Source: an uncultured Clostridium sp.
GTDB lineage: Bacteria; Bacillota; Clostridia; Peptostreptococcales; Peptostreptococcaceae
Assembly (NCBI GenBank): GCA_900557165.1
Contig: USRS01000051.1
Coordinates: forward strand, 1 to 18,407
Direction of reading: 5' to 3'
Length of the DNA: 18,407 bases
Below, piece after piece: positions 7,434-13,916 of the stretch. A model generated the notes under the pieces. The model made no database searches. It was given only the letters and a program-made list of their open reading frames with translations, and was not told where the DNA came from. The translations under genes were made by a program, and so were the position numbers. Every line of letters begins with the position of its first letter. Position 1 is the stretch's first letter.

Positions 7434-8207
7434 TTATATATATTTTCTCATATTCTTCAAAGCATTCTTTTCAATTCTTGAAACTTGTGCTTGTGATATT
7501 CCTATTTCATCTGCCACTTCTATTTGAGTTCGGCCTTTATAAAATCTCAAGTCTAATACAAGTTTTTCTCTATTATTTAATTTTTTTATAGCTTCCTTTA
7601 GTGCTATTTCTTGAAGCCAATGCTCATCAGTATCTTTTTTATCTTGAACTTGATCCATAACAAATATGGCATCTCCATTATCTTGATAAACTGGATCAAA
7701 TAGAGATATAGGATCTTGAATAGCATCAAGAGCCATAACTACAGATTCAACATCCAAATCTAATTCCTTTGCTATTTCTGAAACTGTTGGTTCCTTTGAA
7801 TTATTTCTAATAAGCTTTTCTCTAACTTGAAGAGATTTATAAGCAATATCCTTTAGTGATCTGCTTACTCTAATAGGATTATTATCTCTTAAATATCTTC
7901 TTATTTCTCCTATTATCATAGGAACTGCATAAGTTGAAAACCTAACATTTTGACTTAAATCAAAATTGTCTATAGCTTTTATAAGGCCAATACAACCAAT
8001 TTGAAATAAGTCATCAATATTTTCTCCTCTATTGTTAAATTTCTGAATAATGCTTAAAACTAGCCTTAAATTTCCCCTAACAAACTGCTGTCTAGCCTCT
8101 TCATCACCTGCCTTGATTTTGACTAAAAGATCCATCATCTGATTATTTTTAAGAACTGGCAGTTCTGATGTATTAACTCCACAGATTTCAACCTTATTAA
8201 TTTGCAT
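7434..8207 (-). CDS. sigG: Sporulation sigma factor G, late forespore
   Basis: A 257-aa sigma-70-family factor. It matches sigma-G in length, in its N-terminal MQINKVEICGVNTSELPVLK segment and in region 2 (NLRLVLSIIQKF, DDLFQIGCIGLIKAIDNF, RFSTYAVPMIIGEIRRYLRD). Region 4 has the helix-turn-helix IEVADEIGISQAQVSRIE. It directs late forespore gene expression after engulfment. The ATG at 8207 has a GAGAGGA ribosome-binding site about 9 nt upstream. It lies 88 bp after sigE with no terminator between, so read-through from the spoIIGA promoter is expected. The gap also holds a sigma-F-like promoter and a stem that partly covers the ribosome-binding site, described separately. Downstream is a clear terminator. 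Confidence 0.96.
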   Translation of the reverse strand: MQINKVEICGVNTSELPVLKNNQMMDLLVKIKAGDEEARQQFVRGNLRLVLSIIQKFNNRGENIDDLFQIGCIGLIKAIDNFDLSQNVRFSTYAVPMIIGEIRRYLRDNNPIRVSRSLKDIAYKSLQVREKLIRNNSKEPTVSEIAKELDLDVESVVMALDAIQDPISLFDPVYQDNGDAIFVMDQVQDKKDTDEHWLQEIALKEAIKKLNNREKLVLDLRFYKGRTQIEVADEIGISQAQVSRIEKNALKNMRKYI

Positions 8208-8219
8208 AAGTTTCAGTCC

Positions 8220-8285
8220 TCTCTTAAAAGATTCTTTATATATGAAATTATTTACATATCATATATTTTTATACTTTTAACGAGA
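8220..8285 (-). promoter_or_regulatory. Leader stem-loop overlapping the sigG ribosome-binding site
   Basis: In an RNA read through from sigE, TCTCGTTAAAAG (8285-8274) can pair with CTTTTAAGAGA (8230-8220): 11 bp with a single bulged G. An inner perfect 8-bp stem (8266-8259 with 8245-8238) stacks within it. The 3' arm takes in half of the GAGAGGA ribosome-binding site (8223-8217). The stem could weaken sigG translation from long transcripts, while RNA starting at the candidate sigma-F promoter lacks both 5' arms. The pairing is visible; the regulation is inference. Confidence 0.5.
8247..8274 (-). promoter_or_regulatory. Candidate sigma-F-type promoter of sigG
   Basis: On the minus strand GTATA (8274-8270) matches the sigma-F/sigma-G -35 consensus GywTA. 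GTAAATAAT (8255-8247) matches 8 of 9 positions of the -10 consensus GGnrAnAnT. The gap is 14 bp, one less than the usual 15. In Bacillus, sigG is switched on by sigma-F in the forespore, so a promoter is expected here. Predicted transcription would start near 8240 and leave out the 5' arms of the leader stem. Confidence 0.5.
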
Positions 8286-8295
8286 TTTTATTTAT

Positions 8296-9030
8296 CTAAA
8301 CAAATTTTTTCATTTCCTTTTTTAACCTGCTAATTATTTTCTTTTCTAACCTAGAAATATAAGATTGAGATATTCCAAGAATACTTGCAACCTCTTTTTG
8401 AGTTTTTTCATTTCCTCTTGTTGTTAATCCAAACCTCAATTCCATAATTTGCTTTTCTCTATCTGATAATTTATCCAAAGCCATAAATAATAAATTTTTA
8501 TCTATTTCTTCTTCTATTATTTTATATATTTCATCATTTTCAGTACCTAATACATCAGATAACAATAATTCATTTCCGTCTAAGTCTGTATTTAATGGTT
8601 CATCAAAAGATACTTCTGCCTTTTTCTTGTTATTTTTTCTAAGATACATTAGTATTTCATTTTCTATACATCTAGATGCATAAGTTGCTAACTTAATATT
8701 TTTATTAGACTTAAATGTATTTACAGCTTTTATAAGCCCAATCGTTCCAATAGATATTAAATCTTCCACATCTATACCTGTGTTTTCAAATTTTCTTGAA
8801 ATATATACTACTAATCTTAAATTTCTTTCTATTAAAATTGTTTTAACACTATCATCTTTTTCCAATCTATCTATTAATAGTTTTTCCTCATCTGGCTTTA
8901 AAGGTGGAGGCAGTATATTTACCCCCCCCATATAATACATACCTTTTGATTTAATTAACCCTAACTTAGAACCTATGCTTACTACTAAAGAGTTTATTTT
9001 CCATTTCATTTTCATTAATGTTAATTTCAA
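8296..9030 (-). CDS. sigE: Sporulation sigma factor E precursor (pro-sigma-E), mother cell
   Basis: A 244-aa pro-sigma-E, the early mother-cell sigma factor. Strong agreement with the Bacillus protein runs from YYMGG and LPPPL through [54 protein letters not shown] and the region-4 motif [13 protein letters not shown]. Residues 1 to about 31 form the basic, amphipathic pro-peptide that SpoIIGA removes. I choose the TTG at 9030: it has GGGGAGGG 6 nt upstream, whereas the first in-frame ATG (9015) is about 21 nt from it. It lies 24 bp after spoIIGA, so protease and substrate are co-expressed. A run of eight G (8929-8922) encodes M34-G35-G36-V37 just past the cleavage region, using GGG codons that are rare in so AT-rich a genome. 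Confidence 0.95.
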   Translation of the reverse strand: MKLTLMKMKWKINSLVVSIGSKLGLIKSKGMYYMGGVNILPPPLKPDEEKLLIDRLEKDDSVKTILIERNLRLVVYISRKFENTGIDVEDLISIGTIGLIKAVNTFKSNKNIKLATYASRCIENEILMYLRKNNKKKAEVSFDEPLNTDLDGNELLLSDVLGTENDEIYKIIEEEIDKNLLFMALDKLSDREKQIMELRFGLTTRGNEKTQKEVASILGISQSYISRLEKKIISRLKKEMKKFV

Positions 9031-9054
9031 TTATAACCCTCCCCTTTTTTAGAT

Positions 9055-9882
9055 CTAAGAAAGTATACTTGGATTTAATATGGCATTATAATCGTCATCT
9101 TTAAAATTAGATATACCAAGTACAATATTTCCTATCTTTTTATTATCTATTTGTAAATAGTCTGCTTTAAGTCCCAGTATCATACTCGTATTATTACTTG
9201 TAGCATGTTTATACGGAATAAGTCTCACCCTAGATGATATATCTTCACTTAAAGTGTTGATAATCTTTTCTGCTGTAAGTATGTCGATATACTCATAATT
9301 ATAATTTTCAGGTATATACTTTTTTAGCAAAGTAGAATTTATCATGACTATATCACTTTTGCTTAAAGGGTCTTTTAACAAATTACCACTATCTAAAAGA
9401 GCTCTACATTTTAATTCATCTCCTAAAAAACTTATTGTTATTTCTTTGGTGAATTCTTTAATATGATTAATAAAGATTATATCTGAATATATTTTTTTTA
9501 GTATTTGACAACTTATATATACAGAAATTATTAAAAACGAAATTTTTAAATGATTTATTCCTGTCATATAAATTACAAAATATGTGCTTCCACAAATAAA
9601 AAAGTTTACTAAAAAAAAAGCTGTAAGTATCCTTATAAATTCTTTTTTATCTTCATAAACGAAAGATATTGATCCTATAATTACAATAAAAATTACTTTA
9701 GAGGGCAATGTATATAATAATTTGAAACTTGGAAATAAATAAATTATAGAGTATACAGTTCCAACTACTGCGCCAATTATTTTCCTTTTATAAGAATTAG
9801 CATTTTTTACAAGTATAGAGGTACAACTTATAATAATATAATTTATTAATAAGTTTTCAATAACATAAATGTCTACATACAT
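9055..9882 (-). CDS. spoIIGA: Sporulation sigma-E factor-processing peptidase SpoIIGA
   Basis: A 275-aa membrane-embedded aspartic protease that cleaves the pro-peptide from pro-sigma-E at the sporulation septum, after a signal from the forespore. The N-terminal half has about five hydrophobic segments (roughly residues 8-25, 36-52, 60-76, 86-106 and 113-129). The C-terminal half is the protease domain, with the catalytic aspartate D164 in CRALLDSGNLLKDPL. The length is slightly below that of the Bacillus enzyme. The ATG at 9882 follows a G-rich GGGGGAGGA ribosome-binding site. sigE begins 24 bp downstream. Upstream lies a promoter with an extended spacer and a Spo0A-like box, as expected for the first gene of this operon. 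Confidence 0.93.
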   Translation of the reverse strand: MYVDIYVIENLLINYIIISCTSILVKNANSYKRKIIGAVVGTVYSIIYLFPSFKLLYTLPSKVIFIVIIGSISFVYEDKKEFIRILTAFFLVNFFICGSTYFVIYMTGINHLKISFLIISVYISCQILKKIYSDIIFINHIKEFTKEITISFLGDELKCRALLDSGNLLKDPLSKSDIVMINSTLLKKYIPENYNYEYIDILTAEKIINTLSEDISSRVRLIPYKHATSNNTSMILGLKADYLQIDNKKIGNIVLGISNFKDDDYNAILNPSILS

Positions 9883-9908
9883 TAATTCCTCCCCCTTTTC
9901 ATGCTTAT

Positions 9909-9957
9909 ATTATAAACTACTAAAAAAAAATAATATGTCACTTTTAACAGTCGAAAG
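9909..9957 (-). promoter_or_regulatory. Candidate Spo0A-activated promoter of spoIIGA-sigE(-sigG)
   Basis: On the minus strand GTGACA (9941-9936) and a perfect TATAAT (9914-9909) are separated by 21 bp, including a run of nine T. The Bacillus spoIIG promoter is known for a similarly over-long spacer (22 bp), which makes it depend on Spo0A. Just upstream, the plus strand reads CAGTCGAAAG (9948-9957), containing the GTCGAA core of the 0A box (TTTGTCGAA), centred near -51. A more degenerate TGTCAC half-match overlaps the -35. The predicted start near 9902 gives a 20-nt leader. Confidence 0.6.
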
Positions 9958-9985
9958 AGAATTACTTTAATATAAAAAAACACAA

Positions 9986-10015
9986 AAAAAGGAAAAATTC
10001 TTCTTTTTCCTTTTT
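9986..10015 (-). terminator. A/T-rich hairpin, possible second terminator after ftsZ
   Basis: A 12-bp perfect stem (9986-9997 with 10004-10015) with loop TTCTTC, followed on the minus strand by T-rich sequence. It lies about 120 bp beyond the main ftsZ terminator and just before the spoIIGA promoter. It may be a backup terminator insulating the sporulation operon, or the end of a short untranslated RNA. The 10016-10133 interval between the two hairpins is about 85-90% A+T; I see no open frame or convincing promoter in it. Confidence 0.55.
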
Positions 10016-10133
10016 CAAATAATATTTTATATCTTTTTAATTAGTATAAAAAAATATATATTTTTCATAATTTGTTATAAATTAATAATATTATTTATAC
10101 TTATTAATATGCTGTATTTATAAACAATATAAC

Positions 10134-10163
10134 AAAAAAATAAGAAGCCATAGCTTCTTATTT
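10134..10163 (-). terminator. Intrinsic terminator of ftsZ
   Basis: An 11-bp perfect stem (AAATAAGAAGC, 10138-10148, with 10153-10163) and 4-nt loop, followed on the minus strand by seven T in a row (complement of 10140-10134). It lies 15 bp past the ftsZ stop and separates the division genes from the sporulation operon. Confidence 0.92.
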
Positions 10164-10177
10164 ATATTTAATATTAA

Positions 10178-11356
10178 TTATTTTCTATTTCTTCTTAAGA
10201 AAACAGGAATTGGTGGTAAATCATCATCTATATCATGAATTGTTTTTTTAGGTTCCACCTTTTCTTGTATTTTTTCTTCTACTTTTTCTTCTTTAGCTAT
10301 AGGAACTTCTTCTACTACTGGTTTCTTAGTAACTATTTCTGAAGGTCTATTTGTTCCTCTGTTTTTAAATGATTGTTCAAAACCTTGAGATGGATTACTT
10401 TCAAATCCCGTAGCTATTACAGTTATTGTAATATCTTCTCCTAAGTCTTCTCTTATAGATGTACCAAATATTATATTAGCTTCTGGGTCACATGATTCTG
10501 TAACTAAACTTGACGCAGCATTAGCCTCAAATAATGTTAAGTTTGGTCCTCCTGCAACATTAAGTAATACTCCTTTTGCTCCTCTTATAGATGTTTCAAG
10601 AAGAGGAGATTGTATTGCTTCTTTAGCAGCTTCTATAGCTCTATTTTCTCCGCTAGCAGTTCCTATTCCCATATGAGCTAGTCCTTTATCTTTCATTACA
10701 GAAGTAACATCGGCAAAGTCTAAGTTTATAAGACCTGGCATTTTTATTAAGTCAGATATTGATTGTATACCTTGTTTTAATACGTTATCTGCTATTGAGA
10801 ATGCATCTACCATAGATGTATTTTTTTGAACTATTTGTAAAAGCCTATCATTAGGTATAGTTATTAATGTATCAACATTAGCTTTTAAGTCTTTTATACC
10901 TTCTTCAGCGTTTTTCATTCTTATTTTACCTTCGAATCCAAAAGGTTTAGTTACAACACCTACTGTTAGTATCCCCATCTCTTTTGCTAGTTTAGCAACT
11001 ATTGGTGCAGCACCTGTTCCAGTTCCTCCACCCATACCTGCCGTAACAAATACCATATCTGTACCATCAAGTAATCCTACTATTTGTTCTCTACTTTCTT
11101 CTGCTGCTTTTTTTCCTACTTCAGGTTTAGCTCCCGCACCTAACCCTCTAGTTAGTTTTTCTCCGATTTGAATTTGATTTTCCGCCATAGAAGATAATAA
11201 TGCTTGCTTATCTGTATTTATTGAAATAAATTCAACACCTTTAACTTCTTCTCTTATCATTCTGTTAACAGCATTGTTTCCACCGCCACCAACACCAATA
11301 ACTTTTATAATAGCATCATTATTTTCAGTTTCTATATCAATTCTATTATTGTTCAT
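10178..11356 (-). CDS. ftsZ: Cell division GTPase FtsZ
   Basis: A 392-aa bacterial tubulin homologue that polymerises at mid-cell (and near the pole during sporulation) to form the division ring. Visible motifs: [13 protein letters not shown] (residues 21-33), the tubulin signature [10 protein letters not shown] (109-118) and the catalytic T7 loop NLDFADV with D213 and D216. After a low-complexity acidic/basic linker (about 330-375, rich in [11 protein letters not shown]) comes the conserved C-terminal peptide [13 protein letters not shown], which binds partners such as SepF or FtsA. The ATG at 11356 has GGGAGG 11 nt upstream, rather far. ftsZ stands alone with its own upstream region and terminator; no ftsA precedes it, unlike in Bacillus. 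Confidence 0.97.
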   Translation of the reverse strand: MNNNRIDIETENNDAIIKVIGVGGGGNNAVNRMIREEVKGVEFISINTDKQALLSSMAENQIQIGEKLTRGLGAGAKPEVGKKAAEESREQIVGLLDGTDMVFVTAGMGGGTGTGAAPIVAKLAKEMGILTVGVVTKPFGFEGKIRMKNAEEGIKDLKANVDTLITIPNDRLLQIVQKNTSMVDAFSIADNVLKQGIQSISDLIKMPGLINLDFADVTSVMKDKGLAHMGIGTASGENRAIEAAKEAIQSPLLETSIRGAKGVLLNVAGGPNLTLFEANAASSLVTESCDPEANIIFGTSIREDLGEDITITVIATGFESNPSQGFEQSFKNRGTNRPSEIVTKKPVVEEVPIAKEEKVEEKIQEKVEPKKTIHDIDDDLPPIPVFLRRNRK

Positions 11357-11745
11357 TAAATCTTTAACCTCCCTATCTTCTGAATTAAATAGTTATGTAT
11401 ATGATTATATCATTTTACTTGAATTTTTTGTTAAATAACTATTTCATTCCATAAAAATCCTATCATTCTTCATATTCTTACTATATGTACAATAGATATA
11501 TAACAATTCATTTAATATATTGTCAAATATTCTAGATAAATATCTTTTTCTATAAAATAATATAAAAGCTTTTTATGCCCTATATCATTATACTCTTAAT
11601 GACAAGGTTTTGAAAATACATATTTTCTAATTTTGTCAAAAATTTAAAATATTTACTTATAATATCAATTATATTACCTTATTTAATTAAATAACATTCT
11701 TTGTTTTAAATTCTACTGTTAAAAGATAGTGATATTTAATATTTT
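11357..11745 (-). promoter_or_regulatory. 389-bp non-coding region upstream of ftsZ with candidate promoters
   Basis: No coding sequence is evident here. Two candidate promoters read towards ftsZ. The proximal one is an extended -10, TGATATAAT (11412-11404), with TTAACA 19 bp further up, giving a leader of about 40 nt. The distal one is TTGACA (11526-11521) with TATATA 18 bp downstream. At 11600-11638 is a nested inverted repeat: outer arms TGACAA/TTGTCA, inner arms GAAAATA/TATTTTC. A 16-bp perfect A/T palindrome sits at 11679-11694. No good terminator follows ftsQ, so ftsQ transcripts may also reach ftsZ. Confidence 0.45.
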
Positions 11746-12477
11746 TTAATTAGAATAAGGACTATATAAAATATAGTCATTATATGTTAAATCTACTTTG
11801 CCATAAACTTCTTTTCTATTCTTCAAATCTATTAGTACATTCCTTAATTTTATAACATTTTTTTCAATATTATTGTCTTTTTTAAGGCAAACAACAAGTC
11901 CCGTTTCTCCTTTTAGATTAATTACTGATTTATTCTTGAAATCAATATTTTTTATCTGCATTAATATATTTTCTTCTTTTAATTTAGTGCATAATGTTAT
12001 TAATTTTTTCTTATCACTTTCTTTTTTAAATTTAATTGACTTATTACTTAAATTATAATCTACATATATTACAATTTCATCATCTTTTGTTGTTTTTATT
12101 TCATCTATAAAATTACCCTTATCATCCATATAGCAATAAGATTTTCCATTATACAAAGGACCTATTATATTTTTTTCTTTTATATTTACAATTAATTTAT
12201 CTGGTAACTTTCTTTTTATCTTACAATTTTGTATATAGGAATTTGCTTTTACTTTATTTTCTAAATTTTTTAGATTATAAAAAAATATATTTTTATCCAT
12301 TTCTAAATTCAGTAAATTTTCAACTTCATTTTTAGATAGATATTTATTATTATTTATTACAACTTCTTTTAAATAAAAAAAATCACTTTTTAAGAAGAAA
12401 CATGTTCCTAATGTAAGCAATAGAAAAAAGAATAAAATACCCATTACCTTATTAGTATTTAATTTTCTTCTTTTCAA
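11746..12477 (-). CDS. ftsQ: Cell division protein FtsQ/DivIB
   Basis: A 243-aa bitopic division protein. A short basic cytoplasmic tail (KRRKLNTNK) is followed by one membrane segment (about residues 11-30, MGILFFFLLLTLGTCFFL). Next comes a POTRA-like domain (about 35-105: FYLKEVVINNNKYLSKNEVENLL ... IKRKLPDKLIVNIKEK) and a beta domain to the end. It acts outside the membrane with FtsL and FtsB/DivIC to regulate septal wall synthesis. I place the start at the TTG at 12477, which has GGAGG 7 nt upstream. A GTG two codons earlier (12483) nearly touches that ribosome-binding site and cannot use it. Lysine and asparagine content is high and overall conservation low, as usual for FtsQ. It follows murA after a 114-bp gap holding a terminator and a candidate promoter. 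Confidence 0.87.
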   Translation of the reverse strand: MKRRKLNTNKVMGILFFFLLLTLGTCFFLKSDFFYLKEVVINNNKYLSKNEVENLLNLEMDKNIFFYNLKNLENKVKANSYIQNCKIKRKLPDKLIVNIKEKNIIGPLYNGKSYCYMDDKGNFIDEIKTTKDDEIVIYVDYNLSNKSIKFKKESDKKKLITLCTKLKEENILMQIKNIDFKNKSVINLKGETGLVVCLKKDNNIEKNVIKLRNVLIDLKNRKEVYGKVDLTYNDYILYSPYSN

Positions 12478-12495
12478 ACACACCCCTCCCTATAT

Positions 12496-12526
12496 TTATA
12501 TATATATAAAATACTTCTTTTGTCAT
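12496..12526 (-). promoter_or_regulatory. Candidate promoter of ftsQ
   Basis: On the minus strand ATGACA (12526-12521) lies 16-18 bp upstream of a run of TATATA repeats in the range 12504-12493, any of which could serve as the -10. The TA repeats make the exact -10 ambiguous. A promoter is expected because a strong terminator-like palindrome separates ftsQ from murA. Confidence 0.4.
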
Positions 12527-12565
12527 TAAAATTCCTACAAAACTTTTTCTTTTTAATAAACAAAT

Positions 12566-12613
12566 TATGACAAAAATATAAAAGGTCTATAGACCTTTTA
12601 TATTTTTGTCATA
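12566..12613 (-). terminator. 48-bp perfect palindrome acting as terminator of murA
   Basis: The two 24-base arms (12566-12589 and 12590-12613) are perfect reverse complements with no unpaired loop. In RNA this folds to a stem of about 22 bp with core AAAAGGTC-TATA-GACCTTTT. The 3' side contains TTTTATATTTTTG, which can serve as the termination tract. The palindrome includes the last four codons and the TAA of murA. Being symmetric, it could also stop transcription from the left. Confidence 0.75.
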
Positions 12614-13848
12614 TTTGCACCTAAGTTATTTAATACACCTTCTATATTTTCATATCCTCTTTCAACATGATAAATATTATTTATTTCACTTTGCCCTTCT
12701 CCTACAAGAGCTGCCAATATTAAAGCTGCTCCTCCTCTTAAGTCAGGACATGTAGTTTTTGCTGCATGTAATTTTTCAACACCATTAACCTTACAAATAT
12801 GATTACTTATAACCTGAGTATCCGCTCCCATTTTATTAAGTTCTTTACAGTGCATAAAACGATTTTCAAATATAGTTTCACAAAAAATAGTTTTGCCTTC
12901 ACCTAATGTCATAAGCGCTACCATTTGTGCTTGCATGTCTGTAGGATAATTAGGATGAATATCTGTTTTCAAAAAATTTATAGCACTTATTTTCTTAGGT
13001 GATTTAAGTATTAGTCCTTCTTTTGTATATTCAATATCACATCCTGCTTTTATTAGAGTATTATTAATCGGCTCCATATGGGGTCTTACTATTTTATCTA
13101 CTTCTAAATAACCTCCTGTAATAGCACTTGCAACCATATAAGTTCCTATTGCTATTCTATCAGGAATAACAGTATGTTCAACTTTATCTAACTTATCTAC
13201 TCCTTGTATCTCTATAAAGTCACTTCCGGCTCCACTAACTTTAGCACCCATTTTATTTACAAATTCTTGTAAATCTTCTATTTCTGGCTCTTTTGCAGCA
13301 TTATATATTCTTGTAATTCCCTTTGCTTTAACTGCAGCTAAAATAATATTTTCTGTAGCTCCCACACTTGGACTATTTAAAATAATATCACTGCCTATTA
13401 TTTCTTTTCTTTTACAATCTATAATCGCTCCTTCTTCTATTTCTATTCCTAATTTTCTTAATGAATTTAGATGTAAATCTATCGGTCTTTTACCTATTGC
13501 ACAACCTCCTGGCTCATATATTTCAACATGTTCAAGTCTACTAATCATTGCTCCTAACACAATAATGGAAGATCTCATCTTCTTAACGTATCCTTCATCA
13601 ATTTTATTAAAAGTTAAATTAGAGCTATCAATTACTAATACATGATCATCTAAATCTATTTTACATCCTATACTTTTCAGTATATCTATCATAGTATAAA
13701 CATCTGCTATTAATGGCACATTATGAATGATACTAATACTTTCATTTAATAAGGATGCTACCATTAATGGCAATATGGAGTTTTTCGCCCCTTTTATACT
13801 TAAGGTTCCGCAAATTTTATTTCCACCAGTTATTAGATATTTAGACAA
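12598..13848 (-). CDS. murA: UDP-N-acetylglucosamine 1-carboxyvinyltransferase MurA
   Basis: A 416-aa enzyme that transfers enolpyruvate from PEP to UDP-GlcNAc, the first committed step of peptidoglycan synthesis, in the cytoplasm. Active-site residues are in place: K22 and N23 (KGAKNSILP), R92 (MRSSIIVLG) and the catalytic C116 in YEPGGCAIGKRPIDLHL; keeping this cysteine predicts fosfomycin sensitivity. Length is normal. The start is TTG at 13848, six nt after a GGGGGG ribosome-binding site that sits in the 3' arm of a 19-bp hairpin. murA follows murG by 68 bp, in the place murB holds in Bacillus. Many Firmicutes carry two MurA paralogues; which one this is cannot be decided here. Confidence 0.95.
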   Translation of the reverse strand: MSKYLITGGNKICGTLSIKGAKNSILPLMVASLLNESISIIHNVPLIADVYTMIDILKSIGCKIDLDDHVLVIDSSNLTFNKIDEGYVKKMRSSIIVLGAMISRLEHVEIYEPGGCAIGKRPIDLHLNSLRKLGIEIEEGAIIDCKRKEIIGSDIILNSPSVGATENIILAAVKAKGITRIYNAAKEPEIEDLQEFVNKMGAKVSGAGSDFIEIQGVDKLDKVEHTVIPDRIAIGTYMVASAITGGYLEVDKIVRPHMEPINNTLIKAGCDIEYTKEGLILKSPKKISAINFLKTDIHPNYPTDMQAQMVALMTLGEGKTIFCETIFENRFMHCKELNKMGADTQVISNHICKVNGVEKLHAAKTTCPDLRGGAALILAALVGEGQSEINNIYHVERGYENIEGVLNNLGANMTKI

Positions 13849-13854
13849 AATGAA

Positions 13855-13909
13855 CCCCCCTAATCATAATATTAAATCCCTTATTATTAAATATTATGAC
13901 TTAGGGGGG
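13855..13909 (-). promoter_or_regulatory. Hairpin sequestering the murA ribosome-binding site
   Basis: The arms 13855-13873 and 13890-13909 form 19 bp with one bulged base (13900) around a 16-nt loop. On the minus-strand RNA the 5' arm starts with a C run and the 3' arm ends with AGGGGGG, which is the only ribosome-binding site for the TTG at 13848. No T-tract follows, so it is not an intrinsic terminator. The 5' arm begins 8 nt past the murG stop, close enough for a terminating ribosome to unfold it. This suggests translational coupling of murG to murA. Confidence 0.6.
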
Positions 13910-13916
13910 GTATATG

